In this document: positions 1 through 7,198 of the stretch, one piece after another | Position numbering within the stretch: the first letter of the stretch is position 1 | How the letters are laid out: every line of letters starts with the position of its first letter | Position numbers and translations under genes: made by a program | NCBI RefSeq assembly: GCF_025869345.1 | Contig: NZ_JAOZVW010000105.1 | Span: 1 to 36,003 of the forward strand | Direction of reading: 5' to 3' | Origin: Sphingopyxis sp. | Lineage (GTDB): Bacteria > Pseudomonadota > Alphaproteobacteria > Sphingomonadales > Sphingomonadaceae | DNA length: 36,003 bases | The notes under the pieces: generated by a model | Databases searched by the model: none | Told to the model about the DNA's origin: nothing | What the model saw: only the letters and a program-made list of their open reading frames with translations

Positions 1-590
1 AGCTGACCGCGACGCCGGGGTCGGACGTGGCCGAAACGGCCTTGGTGCCGATGCCGCGGATAGAGATATTGTAGCTGGTGAAGTTCGACTTGCTGAACGT
101 CAGGTTCGGCACCGCCCGCATGATGTCGGAGCCGCTCTCGATCTTCTGCTCTTCGAGATTCCTCTGCGACAGCGCCGTCATCGCGATCGGCACGTCCTGA
201 ATGGACTCCACCCGCTTTTGCGCGGTGACGACGATTTCGTTGCCGGTGTAGGCGTTATCCGCGGCTGCCTGCGGTTCGGTTGCGGCAACGACGGACCAGG
301 TTTGCGGCCCGGTCTGCCGCGCAACGAGTCCGGTGCCCTTCAACAGCATTGCAACGGCTTGCTCGACCGTCATGTCGCCCTGAACGGCGTTGACCTGTTT
401 GCCTTCGGTATCTCTGCGGGCGGCGACGATCTGGATGTCAGCCTGGCGTCCGAGTTCGGCGATACCGGTGGTCGCAGACTGCGCCGGCACGTCGAACGAC
501 TTGGCCTGTGCGTAAGCCGGCGTCGCCGTCGCCACGCAAACGATCGCGGTCGTGGCCATGAATGCGCTGCGGCCGATTCCAATCCCCATG
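1..590 (-). CDS. TonB-dependent receptor with STN signalling domain, 5' part only
   Basis: Outer-membrane active-transport receptor of the FecA-like transducer class. Its 3' end lies outside the window, so only about 196 residues are visible. The ATG at 588-590 follows a strong GGGAGGG ribosome binding site. Residues 1-27 form a signal peptide ending in TPAYA. Residues about 30-102 form an STN (secretin/TonB short N-terminal) domain, which contacts a FecR partner. NEIVVTAQKR near residue 117 is a TonB-box-like segment. The start of the plug domain follows, with VPIAMTALS and a later SIRGIG motif. It lies directly downstream of fecR-like and fecI-like genes on the same strand, so it is the expected target and sensor of that sigma factor. 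An ECF-type promoter precedes it. The substrate (siderophore, carbohydrate or other) cannot be told from this part. Confidence 0.93.
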
Positions 591-628
591 TTTCCCTCCC
601 ATATCGGGCGCCCGATCTGGCGCCTCAG

Positions 629-661
629 ACCTACAAGAGTTCCGGGCCGCCATTTTCCTTC
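629..661 (-). promoter_or_regulatory. ECF sigma promoter of the TonB-dependent receptor
   Basis: On the minus strand GAAGGAAAAT (652-661) is followed after exactly 12 bases by CTCTTGTAGGT (629-639). The same two blocks with the same spacing occur upstream of the fecI-like gene (2253-2285). The site lies between the end of the fecR-like gene and the receptor start, about 40 bases before the start codon. A GGAAAA-type -35 is usual for iron-starvation-type ECF sigma factors. That the neighbouring sigma factor uses it is inferred. Confidence 0.7.
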
Positions 662-679
662 ACCCCGGCGGAAACTTTT

Positions 680-1636
680 TTACCGGCCGAGCGCGCCAAT
701 GCGAATATGAGCCGAATCCGACACGTCGATCGGCACGCCCAAGGTAATGTGAACCGCCTGTGCGAAGCCTTCGGGATCGTCGGTCCGAAACACGCCGTCG
801 AGCCGTTCGCCGGCGATGGCGGGATTGGCGACGACGAGCTTGCGTTCGTTATAGCGATTGAACTCGGCGACCGCGCTGTCGAGCCGGTCGCCGGAAAGAT
901 CGACCTTGCCGCTGCGCCAGGCGAGCGTGCGGTCGATCGCCGATGGTTCGGCCGATTCCTGTTTGATCGCCGCATTGTCGGCGATGAAGCCGCGCGATCC
1001 CGCGCTGATCCGAACACGATGCCCCTCGGCCCCGTCGGCCCACACCTCGACCGTGCCCTCGGTGACAAGCACTTCGGCGCCGCCCACGCGCCGCCGCACC
1101 GAAAAGGCCGTGCCGACCGCCCGGATGCGCGCGCGACCCGCCGCGACAACGAACGGGCGCTGCTTGTCCTTGGCGACCTGAAACCAGACTTCGCCTTCTT
1201 CGACACTCACGCGGCGCGCCGCATCCTCCAGCGTAACGCTGATTTCGCTGGCGGTGTTGATCGCGGCGATCGAGCCGTCCGCGAGCGGCACCCGGCGGAT
1301 TTCACCCACCGACGTCGCATAGCTGGTCCCGCCGCCCAGCATCAGCGCGCCCATGAACGACGCCGCCAGGACCGCGCCGCCACCGGCAAACACGCTCCGG
1401 CGGCTGAGCCATCCGGACCGCTTGGGCGCGTCGAGCGGAATGGATTCCGTCGGTCGCGGCGGATCGAGCGACATCCACGCTGCCTGCGCGCGCAGCAGGG
1501 CGCCGGGGTGGCGCGGATCGAGCGCGAGCCAGTCCTGCAAGCCCTCCTCCTGCTCGTCGGACCAGTCGTCGCGGTCCATCTGCGCGACATAGCGCGCGGC
1601 ATCGACATCGATGTCGGTGGCGGTCCGCTGTGTCAT
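680..1636 (-). CDS. FecR-family anti-sigma factor / sigma regulator
   Basis: Inner-membrane protein that carries the receptor signal to its ECF sigma factor. It has 318 residues. The N-terminal cytoplasmic DUF4880-type region (about 10-55, with DEQEEGLQDWLALDPRHPGA) binds sigma. A single membrane segment spans about 82-102. The periplasmic FecR domain (about 110-215) includes EGEVWFQVAKD and VGTAFSV. A C-terminal DUF4974/STN-like segment (about 250-315) would meet the receptor STN domain. Its start overlaps the sigma gene by four bases (ATGA), which suggests translational coupling. The family assignment is secure; the pairing with the adjacent receptor is inferred from gene order. Confidence 0.93.
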   Translation of the reverse strand: MTQRTATDIDVDAARYVAQMDRDDWSDEQEEGLQDWLALDPRHPGALLRAQAAWMSLDPPRPTESIPLDAPKRSGWLSRRSVFAGGGAVLAASFMGALMLGGGTSYATSVGEIRRVPLADGSIAAINTASEISVTLEDAARRVSVEEGEVWFQVAKDKQRPFVVAAGRARIRAVGTAFSVRRRVGGAEVLVTEGTVEVWADGAEGHRVRISAGSRGFIADNAAIKQESAEPSAIDRTLAWRSGKVDLSGDRLDSAVAEFNRYNERKLVVANPAIAGERLDGVFRTDDPEGFAQAVHITLGVPIDVSDSAHIRIGALGR

Positions 1637-2202
1637 GTCCGGTTCTCCCGGCTTTCCAGTTCGCTCAGGCGTGCTTCGGTTTGCGCCTCGCTGTCGCGCC
1701 AGGCGCGCTGGACGGCCTGCACGCCGCGGAAAATCTCGTTCTCGACGATGCTTTCGGTGACGCCGAGCATGTCGGCGATCTCGCGCTGCGAGTAGCCGTC
1801 GATCTTGCGCATCCGCACGATGCGGCGGCGGCGCTCGGGCAATCCGTCGATCAGCGCCAACATGCGGCGGTAATCGATCCGGTCGCCAGCTTCATGTTCC
1901 GGGGAGGGGCGCATTTCGTCCTGGAAGTTTTCGATCTCCGCAAAGGCTTCGATGGGCACAATTCTGGCCCGGCGCAGGCGGTGGACCAGCAGATTGCGCG
2001 CGATCGAGAAGAAATAGGCATCGGGGCGGTCGATATGATCGACGCTATCCAGCGCTGCGCACCGCGAATAGGTTTCCTGAATCAAATCGTCGACATCCTC
2101 CTGTGACGCATGGCGTGCGAGCCAGGCGCGCACCGACTTTTCGTGGGGAATGACATATTCCGTCACCCACGCAGCCATGCGGCGCCGCCGCTCGATAATC
2201 AC
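1633..2202 (-). CDS. FecI-type ECF RNA polymerase sigma factor
   Basis: Extracytoplasmic-function sigma-70 factor. Region 2 contains DVDDLIQETYSRCAAL and PDAYFFSIARNLLVHRLRR. Region 4 contains LPERRRRIVRMRKIDGYSQREIA and ends with an HTH of the form MLGVTESIVENEI. An open frame extends back to a TTG at 2259. However, the predicted ECF promoter has its -10 at 2259-2263, so that codon would fall at or before the transcript start. I therefore prefer the GTG at 2202 (189 residues); the ATG at 2178 is also possible. A purine-rich GGGGGAGGAG lies upstream of the GTG but at long spacing. The gene is first in the sigma/anti-sigma/receptor unit. Confidence 0.9.
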   Translation of the reverse strand: MIIERRRRMAAWVTEYVIPHEKSVRAWLARHASQEDVDDLIQETYSRCAALDSVDHIDRPDAYFFSIARNLLVHRLRRARIVPIEAFAEIENFQDEMRPSPEHEAGDRIDYRRMLALIDGLPERRRRIVRMRKIDGYSQREIADMLGVTESIVENEIFRGVQAVQRAWRDSEAQTEARLSELESRENRT

Positions 2203-2252
2203 GCCCTTCGCCGTGACCTTTCTCTCCTCCCCCTCGCGATTTTGTGTCTTGC

Positions 2253-2285
2253 ACCCCAAAGAGGCGCGGGAGCGGATTTTCCTTC
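2253..2285 (-). promoter_or_regulatory. ECF sigma promoter of the fecI-like gene (autoregulatory)
   Basis: Minus-strand GAAGGAAAAT (2276-2285), a 12-base spacer, then CTCTTTGGGGT (2253-2263). The -35 block is identical to that before the TonB receptor (652-661), the first five bases of the -10 block are identical, and the spacing is the same. This suggests that the sigma factor activates its own gene and the receptor gene. The rest of 2286-2351 is AT-rich non-coding sequence with no other clear signal. Confidence 0.68.
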
Positions 2286-2351
2286 TAGCTTATGCGAAAA
2301 TTTTTTGCCGCCAGAGGAATTTGGCTGTTTGGGCCAGCCTGATATCCGGAG

Positions 2352-2624
2352 TCACCGAATTGTTCGGGGGCGTCCGCCACGCCTGTTCGCGGCGGCGCTG
2401 CTGCCGCTTGCCCATTCGCGGACGATTTCGGGAACCCATCGCGGGCGCCCTAGACCCGCGACGCGCGGAGGCAGCCTGTCAGGTTTCTGCGATACCATGC
2501 GGCAGATCGTGCGTTCCGAATAACCGAGAAACGATGCCAGCTCCCGCTGCGTCCAGAGCTTGTCGTCCTGTGACGCATCGGATCCTGACATCGCAGAGCG
2601 AGTAGCGCGCGTGGTATCGGTCAC
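2352..2624 (-). CDS. Small helix-turn-helix DNA-binding protein (AlpA/excisionase-like)
   Basis: About 90 residues with one central winged-HTH of the AlpA/excisionase type (LWTQRELASFLGYSERTICR, then a wing around GLGRPRWVPEIVREW). Proteins of this kind next to an integrase usually act as recombination directionality factors or regulators of the element. It lies directly downstream of the integrase gene. The GTG at 2624 starts just after the integrase stop. An ATG at 2591 and a TTG at 2648, the latter inside the integrase gene, are alternatives, and none has a clear ribosome binding site. The C-terminal tail is basic (NRRGGRPRTIR). The function is inferred from neighbour and fold. Confidence 0.7.
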   Translation of the reverse strand: MTDTTRATRSAMSGSDASQDDKLWTQRELASFLGYSERTICRMVSQKPDRLPPRVAGLGRPRWVPEIVREWASGSSAAANRRGGRPRTIR

Positions 2625-2625
2625 G

Positions 2626-3648
2626 CTATGCGTCCAGGCGTGCCGCAAGATCGGCCGCCTTTGGCTTGTAGTAAACCTGAAGCATCGAGAGCGATTTGTG
2701 CCCGGTGATCGCCGCCAGTTCGAGCACGTTCGAGAGCTTGGGCGCCATGGTCGTCGCGGCTTCCCTTCGACTGTCGTGGAAATGAATGTGCGACAGATCG
2801 GCGTCGCGCTTGGCTTCGCGGAACAGTTTGTCGAAATGACCTGTCTGCACCGGAACCACCGGCTCCGCCGGTCGGCGATCCTGCACTATCCTAAGCAGCG
2901 CCATCGCCGCCTTCGAAAGCGGCACGTCACGCTCATCGCCGTTCTTGGTCATGTCGAGGTGCGCCCGGCGCTCCTCAAAATCGACATCGGCCCAAGTTAG
3001 GGACAGGATTTCGCCTTTCCGCATGGCGGTTTCCAAGGCCAGGTAGAAGGCGAACGCCACCCATTGCGACTGTGTTTCCGGCTCGCTTTTTCCATCCCAC
3101 CCCAGTTGCTCGATAATCTTCTGTCGTTCGGCGACGGAGACGCGCTGCGTGCGCGGACGGGGCTTGCGAGGCTTCGTAACCTGCGAGCACGGGTTGGCCG
3201 TCAGGCCAAGTCGCCATTCCTTCATGGCTTGCGTGAACACGCTGGAGATAAGACAAAGCTCCCTGTTCACCGTGGATGGCGAAACCTGGACCAGACGAGT
3301 ATCGCGCCATTCGGCGATATCGGCGCCGGTGATCGAGGTGATTGAACGCTGGAATAGCGGATATCGACGGATCAGCATCCGGAGTCTGATCTGCTCCCAT
3401 CGACCGCCTCGCTTGTTTGGCGACACCTCGTCGGCATAACGTTTGATTATGTCGGCGGCCGACGGTGAGACGGCGACAATGTGTTCGCTAACGATCGCCT
3501 CGGCGGCAACTCCGCCTATGATTTTGCTCTCGGTCGTGATAGCCCACGCTTCCGCTTCCACCTTGGAGTCGAAGGTTGCGGAAATAGATTCGCCGTTGCG
3601 GCGGACCTGAGCCCGCCAAGCCTTTTTGCGCTTCTGAATGGTTGCCAT
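2626..3648 (-). CDS. Tyrosine recombinase / phage-type integrase
   Basis: Site-specific recombinase of 340 residues. The N-terminal arm-binding-like domain spans about 1-50, the SAM-like core-binding domain about 60-155, and the catalytic domain about 170-335. The complete catalytic set is visible: R210 (AMRKGEIL), K235 (MTKNGDERD), H291 and R294 (HDSRREA), H317 (TGHKS) and Y326 (LQVYYKP). It is probably active. The ATG has AAAGG about eight bases upstream. It is followed by a small HTH gene. No other mobile genes, tRNA or clear attachment duplication is visible nearby, so this looks like the edge or remnant of an integrated element. Confidence 0.95.
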   Translation of the reverse strand: MATIQKRKKAWRAQVRRNGESISATFDSKVEAEAWAITTESKIIGGVAAEAIVSEHIVAVSPSAADIIKRYADEVSPNKRGGRWEQIRLRMLIRRYPLFQRSITSITGADIAEWRDTRLVQVSPSTVNRELCLISSVFTQAMKEWRLGLTANPCSQVTKPRKPRPRTQRVSVAERQKIIEQLGWDGKSEPETQSQWVAFAFYLALETAMRKGEILSLTWADVDFEERRAHLDMTKNGDERDVPLSKAAMALLRIVQDRRPAEPVVPVQTGHFDKLFREAKRDADLSHIHFHDSRREAATTMAPKLSNVLELAAITGHKSLSMLQVYYKPKAADLAARLDA

Positions 3649-3677
3649 TTTTTGTGCCTTTCATGATCTGTTTCGGG

Positions 3678-3717
3678 TGGCACAGACGACCTAGGCAGCT
3701 TGGCACAGATGGCACAA
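3678..3717. repeat. Three direct copies of TGGCACA upstream of the integrase
   Basis: TGGCACAGA occurs at 3678-3686 and 3701-3709, and TGGCACAA at 3710-3717, all in the same orientation within 40 bases just upstream of the integrase start. Clustered short direct repeats at this position are typical of integrase arm-type or directionality-factor sites, or of one end of an attachment site. The rest of 3649-3932 is non-coding, locally AT-rich (for instance around 3755-3800), and shows no tRNA or other feature I can name. Confidence 0.45.
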
Positions 3718-3932
3718 TAGGGGGTCAGAACAAGTGTCCTGGCTCGAAATCTTTTGAAAAAATATACGTTGAATTCAGTGCATTAGGAAGAAATCCTTGC
3801 GCTGGAACGGCTTCTCGACCGCACCATGAACATTGATTTATCGTTGGTTCGGGCCATTTGGTCAGGCTGAAATCGGAGCGACGGGGGTCGCGCCGGCCTT
3901 ATCGCGCGTGCGCCGGCCGCATCGCCACGGCG

Positions 3933-4880
3933 TCAGCCAAAGTCGCCCGGCCCTTTCCCTTCAAGCTGCCCGCCATCGGCATCGCGGCCAAGGGCGCATT
4001 GCCGCCTGGCCGCCGCGCCGGTCAGGTCGTGATTGGACATGCCCTCGGCAATGAAGCGGTCGAGGCTTTCGAGGAGGCGGGGTTCCAGGCCGATCCGGCG
4101 CTGCGCCTGATCGATGCGAACCAGGCCCTGCGCCTCGGCCGCCAGCAAAAGCTGGCGGACATGCGTGCGCGAGACCGCGAAGCGGCGGCCGAGTTCGGCC
4201 AGCGACAGGTCGACGGTCGGCGTCCCGCGTTCCAGCACCTCCCGGGCCAGCTCGATCAGCACGAACACGCCGGCATCGCGCACGAGAAAGAGCAGAATAT
4301 CGGGGTTGCGGAGCAGGACCATCGCCGACTGCGCGAAGATGCCCGTCGCGACCCGCCGCTGGGCACGCTGGAACGCCCTGTCGCCACCGAGCGGAAGGCG
4401 GTAATCGGTTTCGCCGAACAGGCTGGCGAGCGGCGCATAATGCGCGATCAGCCAGTCCTGGTCGTGCGCCAGCATTCGGGCGGTCGGGATCAGCAGACGC
4501 ACGCGCCGGTCAAGGGGAGAGACCCGGCTTTCGAGGAAATCGGTCTGCACCAGCCGCCCCACGATCTGTTCGATCCGCCGCGGACTGGCGAGGCCGAACA
4601 GCGCCAGCGCCTTTTGGAGGTTGCCGATCGTCGGCCAGGTGTCCCGATCGTCCGGCCGATATCCGGCCTCCATACAGATGGCGACGGCGAAGACCACGAT
4701 CCGCACCGCCTCCATCAGCAACTTGTTGAGGAACGGGTCGTCGCCGTAAAGTGCCAGCACCCTGTCGAAATAGGCTTTGCGCGCGTGCGGGAAATCCGGA
4801 TGGCGAAGGATCGATTCCGCGGACCAATAATCGACCTGGAAATGCGGATCATGGGCCTTGGTGGGGCTGGCTGCACTCAC
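3933..4880 (-). CDS. Transcriptional regulator with two predicted winged-HTH segments
   Basis: A 315-residue soluble protein that I do not recognise as a named family. Two segments look like winged helix-turn-helix units. A MarR-like one spans about 88-135 (GLASPRRIEQIVGRLVQTDF, followed by a basic wing LDRRVRLLIP). A second spans about 225-265 (LSLAELGRRFAVSRTHVRQL, then LLAAEAQGLVRID). The middle region is hydrophobic and may bind a ligand or mediate dimerisation. It starts with GTG at 4880 and is divergent from the M3 peptidase gene, so control of that gene is a reasonable guess. The extreme C-terminus (about residue 285 onward) is low in recognisable structure. Confidence 0.75.
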   Translation of the reverse strand: MSAASPTKAHDPHFQVDYWSAESILRHPDFPHARKAYFDRVLALYGDDPFLNKLLMEAVRIVVFAVAICMEAGYRPDDRDTWPTIGNLQKALALFGLASPRRIEQIVGRLVQTDFLESRVSPLDRRVRLLIPTARMLAHDQDWLIAHYAPLASLFGETDYRLPLGGDRAFQRAQRRVATGIFAQSAMVLLRNPDILLFLVRDAGVFVLIELAREVLERGTPTVDLSLAELGRRFAVSRTHVRQLLLAAEAQGLVRIDQAQRRIGLEPRLLESLDRFIAEGMSNHDLTGAAARRQCALGRDADGGQLEGKGPGDFG

Positions 4881-5007
4881 GCTCTTACTTTGCGATCATC
4901 AACGCCTATTGGATGGAGAAAAGCATCTAGGGGCGATGGTGCGGAAAATATACGCAAAAATTTCCGGCGCCAATCCGGCCGGAGTGCGCTAGCGAGCCAC
5001 AGGGGAA

Positions 5008-5051
5008 ATTCGGGCGGGCGGCGGCGACATGGGGAGCGGGCCCGCCCGAAT
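5008..5051 (+). promoter_or_regulatory. Long stem-loop in the leader of the M3 peptidase gene
   Basis: ATTCGGGCGGGC (5008-5019) and GCCCGCCCGAAT (5040-5051) form a perfect 12-bp stem with a 20-base loop. The stem ends about 10 bases before the ribosome binding site GGGGGAAAG (5061-5069). No T-tract follows, so it is not a standard terminator. It could affect translation or message stability, or serve as an operator. The remainder of the 4881-5075 divergent region presumably holds the promoters; I could not assign them. Confidence 0.45.
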
Positions 5052-5075
5052 CCATTGTCAGGGGGAAAGATCATC

Positions 5076-7085
5076 ATGTCGATGCTGCGTTCGGTTGCGT
5101 TCTCATTCCTGCTCAGCGGAACGGCGGTGCCAGCGCTCGCTGCGGACTATGTGCCGGTTTCGGACAGCGTCATAGGACCTATTCTGGCAGCGCCCGAAAG
5201 CGACGCGGACATCACCGCCCAATGCGGCGGCCGCCTCGACGCACTGGCGAGCCTGCGCGCAAAGGTCGAGGCCATGCCGCTGTCGACGGAGCCGATGACG
5301 CTGCTCGCCGCCTATGACGATCTCTACAATCTCGCGAACACCGCCGTCGCGGAACCGGCGGTCGTCGCAGAAACGCATCCCGATGCCGCGATCCGCAAGA
5401 GCGCTCAGGACTGTATGCAGCGCGCGAACGCCGCCCTCGTCGGAATGTCGATGTCCCGGCCGCTCTACGAGCGTTTGCTGACAGTCCAGAAGGCGGGGGT
5501 CCCGCCTGCCTTGCACTATATGCTGAACCGCCAGCTCGGCGCCTATCGCCGCGCGGGGGTCGACAAGGACGACGCGACGAGAAAGCAAATCGCCGACCTG
5601 CAAAACCGCATCAACGAGGAAATCAGCAAATTCGACAGGGCCATCGCCGACGACGCCCGCAGCGTCACCGCAACCCCCGCGCAGCTTGAGGGGATGCCGC
5701 AGGACTGGCTGGCGGCGCGTCCCGCCGGCGCCGACGGGCTGGTCCGGATCGGCATGTCCTATCCGGATACATGGCCCATCATGACCTACGCCGAAAGCGC
5801 GGATCTGCGAAAGCGCGTGACGTTTGCGTTCAAGAACCGCGCCTATCCGGTCAACGATCCCGTCCTGCGGCATTTGATCGACGACCGCGCCCAATTCGCC
5901 GCGCTGGTCGGTTATCCCAGTTACGCAGCCTATGACTTTGGCAATCGCATGGCCGAAACCCCTGACCGGGTGAAATCCTTCCTCGACGATATCGACCGGG
6001 TCGTGCGGCCGATCGGCGAAGCCGATGCCGCACATATGCTCGCGCGGCTGCGCAGGGACGATCCCTCGCTCGATGCTCTCCATAGCTGGAGCAGCTCCTA
6101 CGCCTCGCGCCTGGTCCGCAAGGAGGATTATGACGTCGATCCCGAGGAGGTCCGCCAGTATTTCGCGTTCGACAAGGTGCAGGCCGGGATGCTCGACCTC
6201 GCCCAGGACCTGTTCGGCGTCGAGATCCGGCCGTGGGCGACCGACGTCTGGGCGCCCGGTGTCACCGCCTATGAAGTGGTCCAGAACGGCGCGGTGATCG
6301 GCCGTTTCTATTTCGACATGCACCCCCGCGACGGCAAATACACCCATGCCGCGATGGCACCGCTGCGGATTGGCATCAAAGGCCGCGAACTGCCGGTCGC
6401 GGTGCTGATGACAAACTTTCCCAACGGCCTGATGGAGCATATGGACGTCGTCACCTTTCTCCACGAATTCGGGCATCTGATGCACTGGATTTTCGCCGGT
6501 CAGCGGAGCTACGCCGCCCAGAATATGATGGAATTGGAGAATGACGTCATCGAGGCGCCTTCGCAGCTTCTCGAGGAATGGGTGTGGGACTATGACACGC
6601 TGAAGCGGTTCGCGACCAATGCGGCGGGCGAGCCGATCCCGGCGGCTCTGGTCGAAAAAATGAATCGCGGCCGCCGCTTCGGCGAGGCGTTCACAACGAT
6701 GACGCAGCTCGGCTATGCCAATGCCTCGCTCGCTTTCTATTCCGGCGTGCCCGAAAGCCGCGAGCTGGCCCAGGTCTATGACGCAGCCTATGGCCGTTAC
6801 GCCGCGGTGCCCGATCCGGAGGGCACCCATGCTTATGCCGCGATCGGCCATCTCGGCGGCTACGGCGCCTCCTATTACACCTATCAATGGTCCAAGGCGC
6901 TGGCGAGCGACCTGCTCAGCGAATTTCGCAAGAACGGCCTGCGCGATCAGGCCACCGCCATGCGCTATCGCAACCTGATCCTCGCGCCCGGCGGGTCGGC
7001 TTCGATGAATCAGCTCGCAAGAGAGTTCCTCGGCCGCGACTGGACGGTCGACGCCTATCGGGCGGAGTTGCAGTCGGGCCGGTAG
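5076..7085 (+). CDS. Exported M3-family zinc metallopeptidase
   Basis: Periplasmic or secreted oligopeptidase of the thimet/Dcp class, 669 residues. Start ATG at 5076 with GGGGGAAAG just upstream; the open frame continues further back, but the signal peptide fixes the start. Residues 1-22 are a Sec signal peptide ending PALA. The zinc site is complete: H463-E464-F465-G466-H467, with the third ligand E493 in DVIEAPSQLLEEW, matching the M3 pattern of HExGH followed about 25 residues later by E. The C-terminal part carries the GY-rich segment typical of the family (GHLGGYGASYYTYQWSKALA). It probably degrades short peptides in the periplasm. A regulator gene is divergent from it, and an FGE-like lipoprotein gene follows after 113 bases. 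Confidence 0.93.
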   Translation: MSMLRSVAFSFLLSGTAVPALAADYVPVSDSVIGPILAAPESDADITAQCGGRLDALASLRAKVEAMPLSTEPMTLLAAYDDLYNLANTAVAEPAVVAETHPDAAIRKSAQDCMQRANAALVGMSMSRPLYERLLTVQKAGVPPALHYMLNRQLGAYRRAGVDKDDATRKQIADLQNRINEEISKFDRAIADDARSVTATPAQLEGMPQDWLAARPAGADGLVRIGMSYPDTWPIMTYAESADLRKRVTFAFKNRAYPVNDPVLRHLIDDRAQFAALVGYPSYAAYDFGNRMAETPDRVKSFLDDIDRVVRPIGEADAAHMLARLRRDDPSLDALHSWSSSYASRLVRKEDYDVDPEEVRQYFAFDKVQAGMLDLAQDLFGVEIRPWATDVWAPGVTAYEVVQNGAVIGRFYFDMHPRDGKYTHAAMAPLRIGIKGRELPVAVLMTNFPNGLMEHMDVVTFLHEFGHLMHWIFAGQRSYAAQNMMELENDVIEAPSQLLEEWVWDYDTLKRFATNAAGEPIPAALVEKMNRGRRFGEAFTTMTQLGYANASLAFYSGVPESRELAQVYDAAYGRYAAVPDPEGTHAYAAIGHLGGYGASYYTYQWSKALASDLLSEFRKNGLRDQATAMRYRNLILAPGGSASMNQLAREFLGRDWTVDAYRAELQSGR

Positions 7086-7198
7086 GCGGCAGCAGATCGG
7101 GGTTCCGCACCGCGGGGCTTTCCTCTATTCGATGCGGCTGCGCGGGTGCGGGGTCGCGACGGGGGCAATGGTGTGCCCGCACGAGGGGAGAGAAGGCC

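Noticed and set aside
2203-2259. TTG-initiated N-terminal extension of the ECF sigma factor
   Set aside because: The -10 element of its predicted promoter overlaps this TTG, so the codon would not be in the transcript.
3649-3932. Possible tRNA or tmRNA attachment site next to the integrase
   Set aside because: I could not fold any cloverleaf or find a tRNA-like 3' end here, so no attachment gene is called.
3858-5075. Upstream extension of the M3 peptidase open frame by about 406 codons
   Set aside because: The extension is antisense to the regulator gene. A signal peptide and ribosome binding site place the true start at 5076.
5103-6887. 594-codon open frame opposite the M3 peptidase
   Set aside because: Shadow frame; the plus strand carries the complete zinc peptidase with HEFGH.
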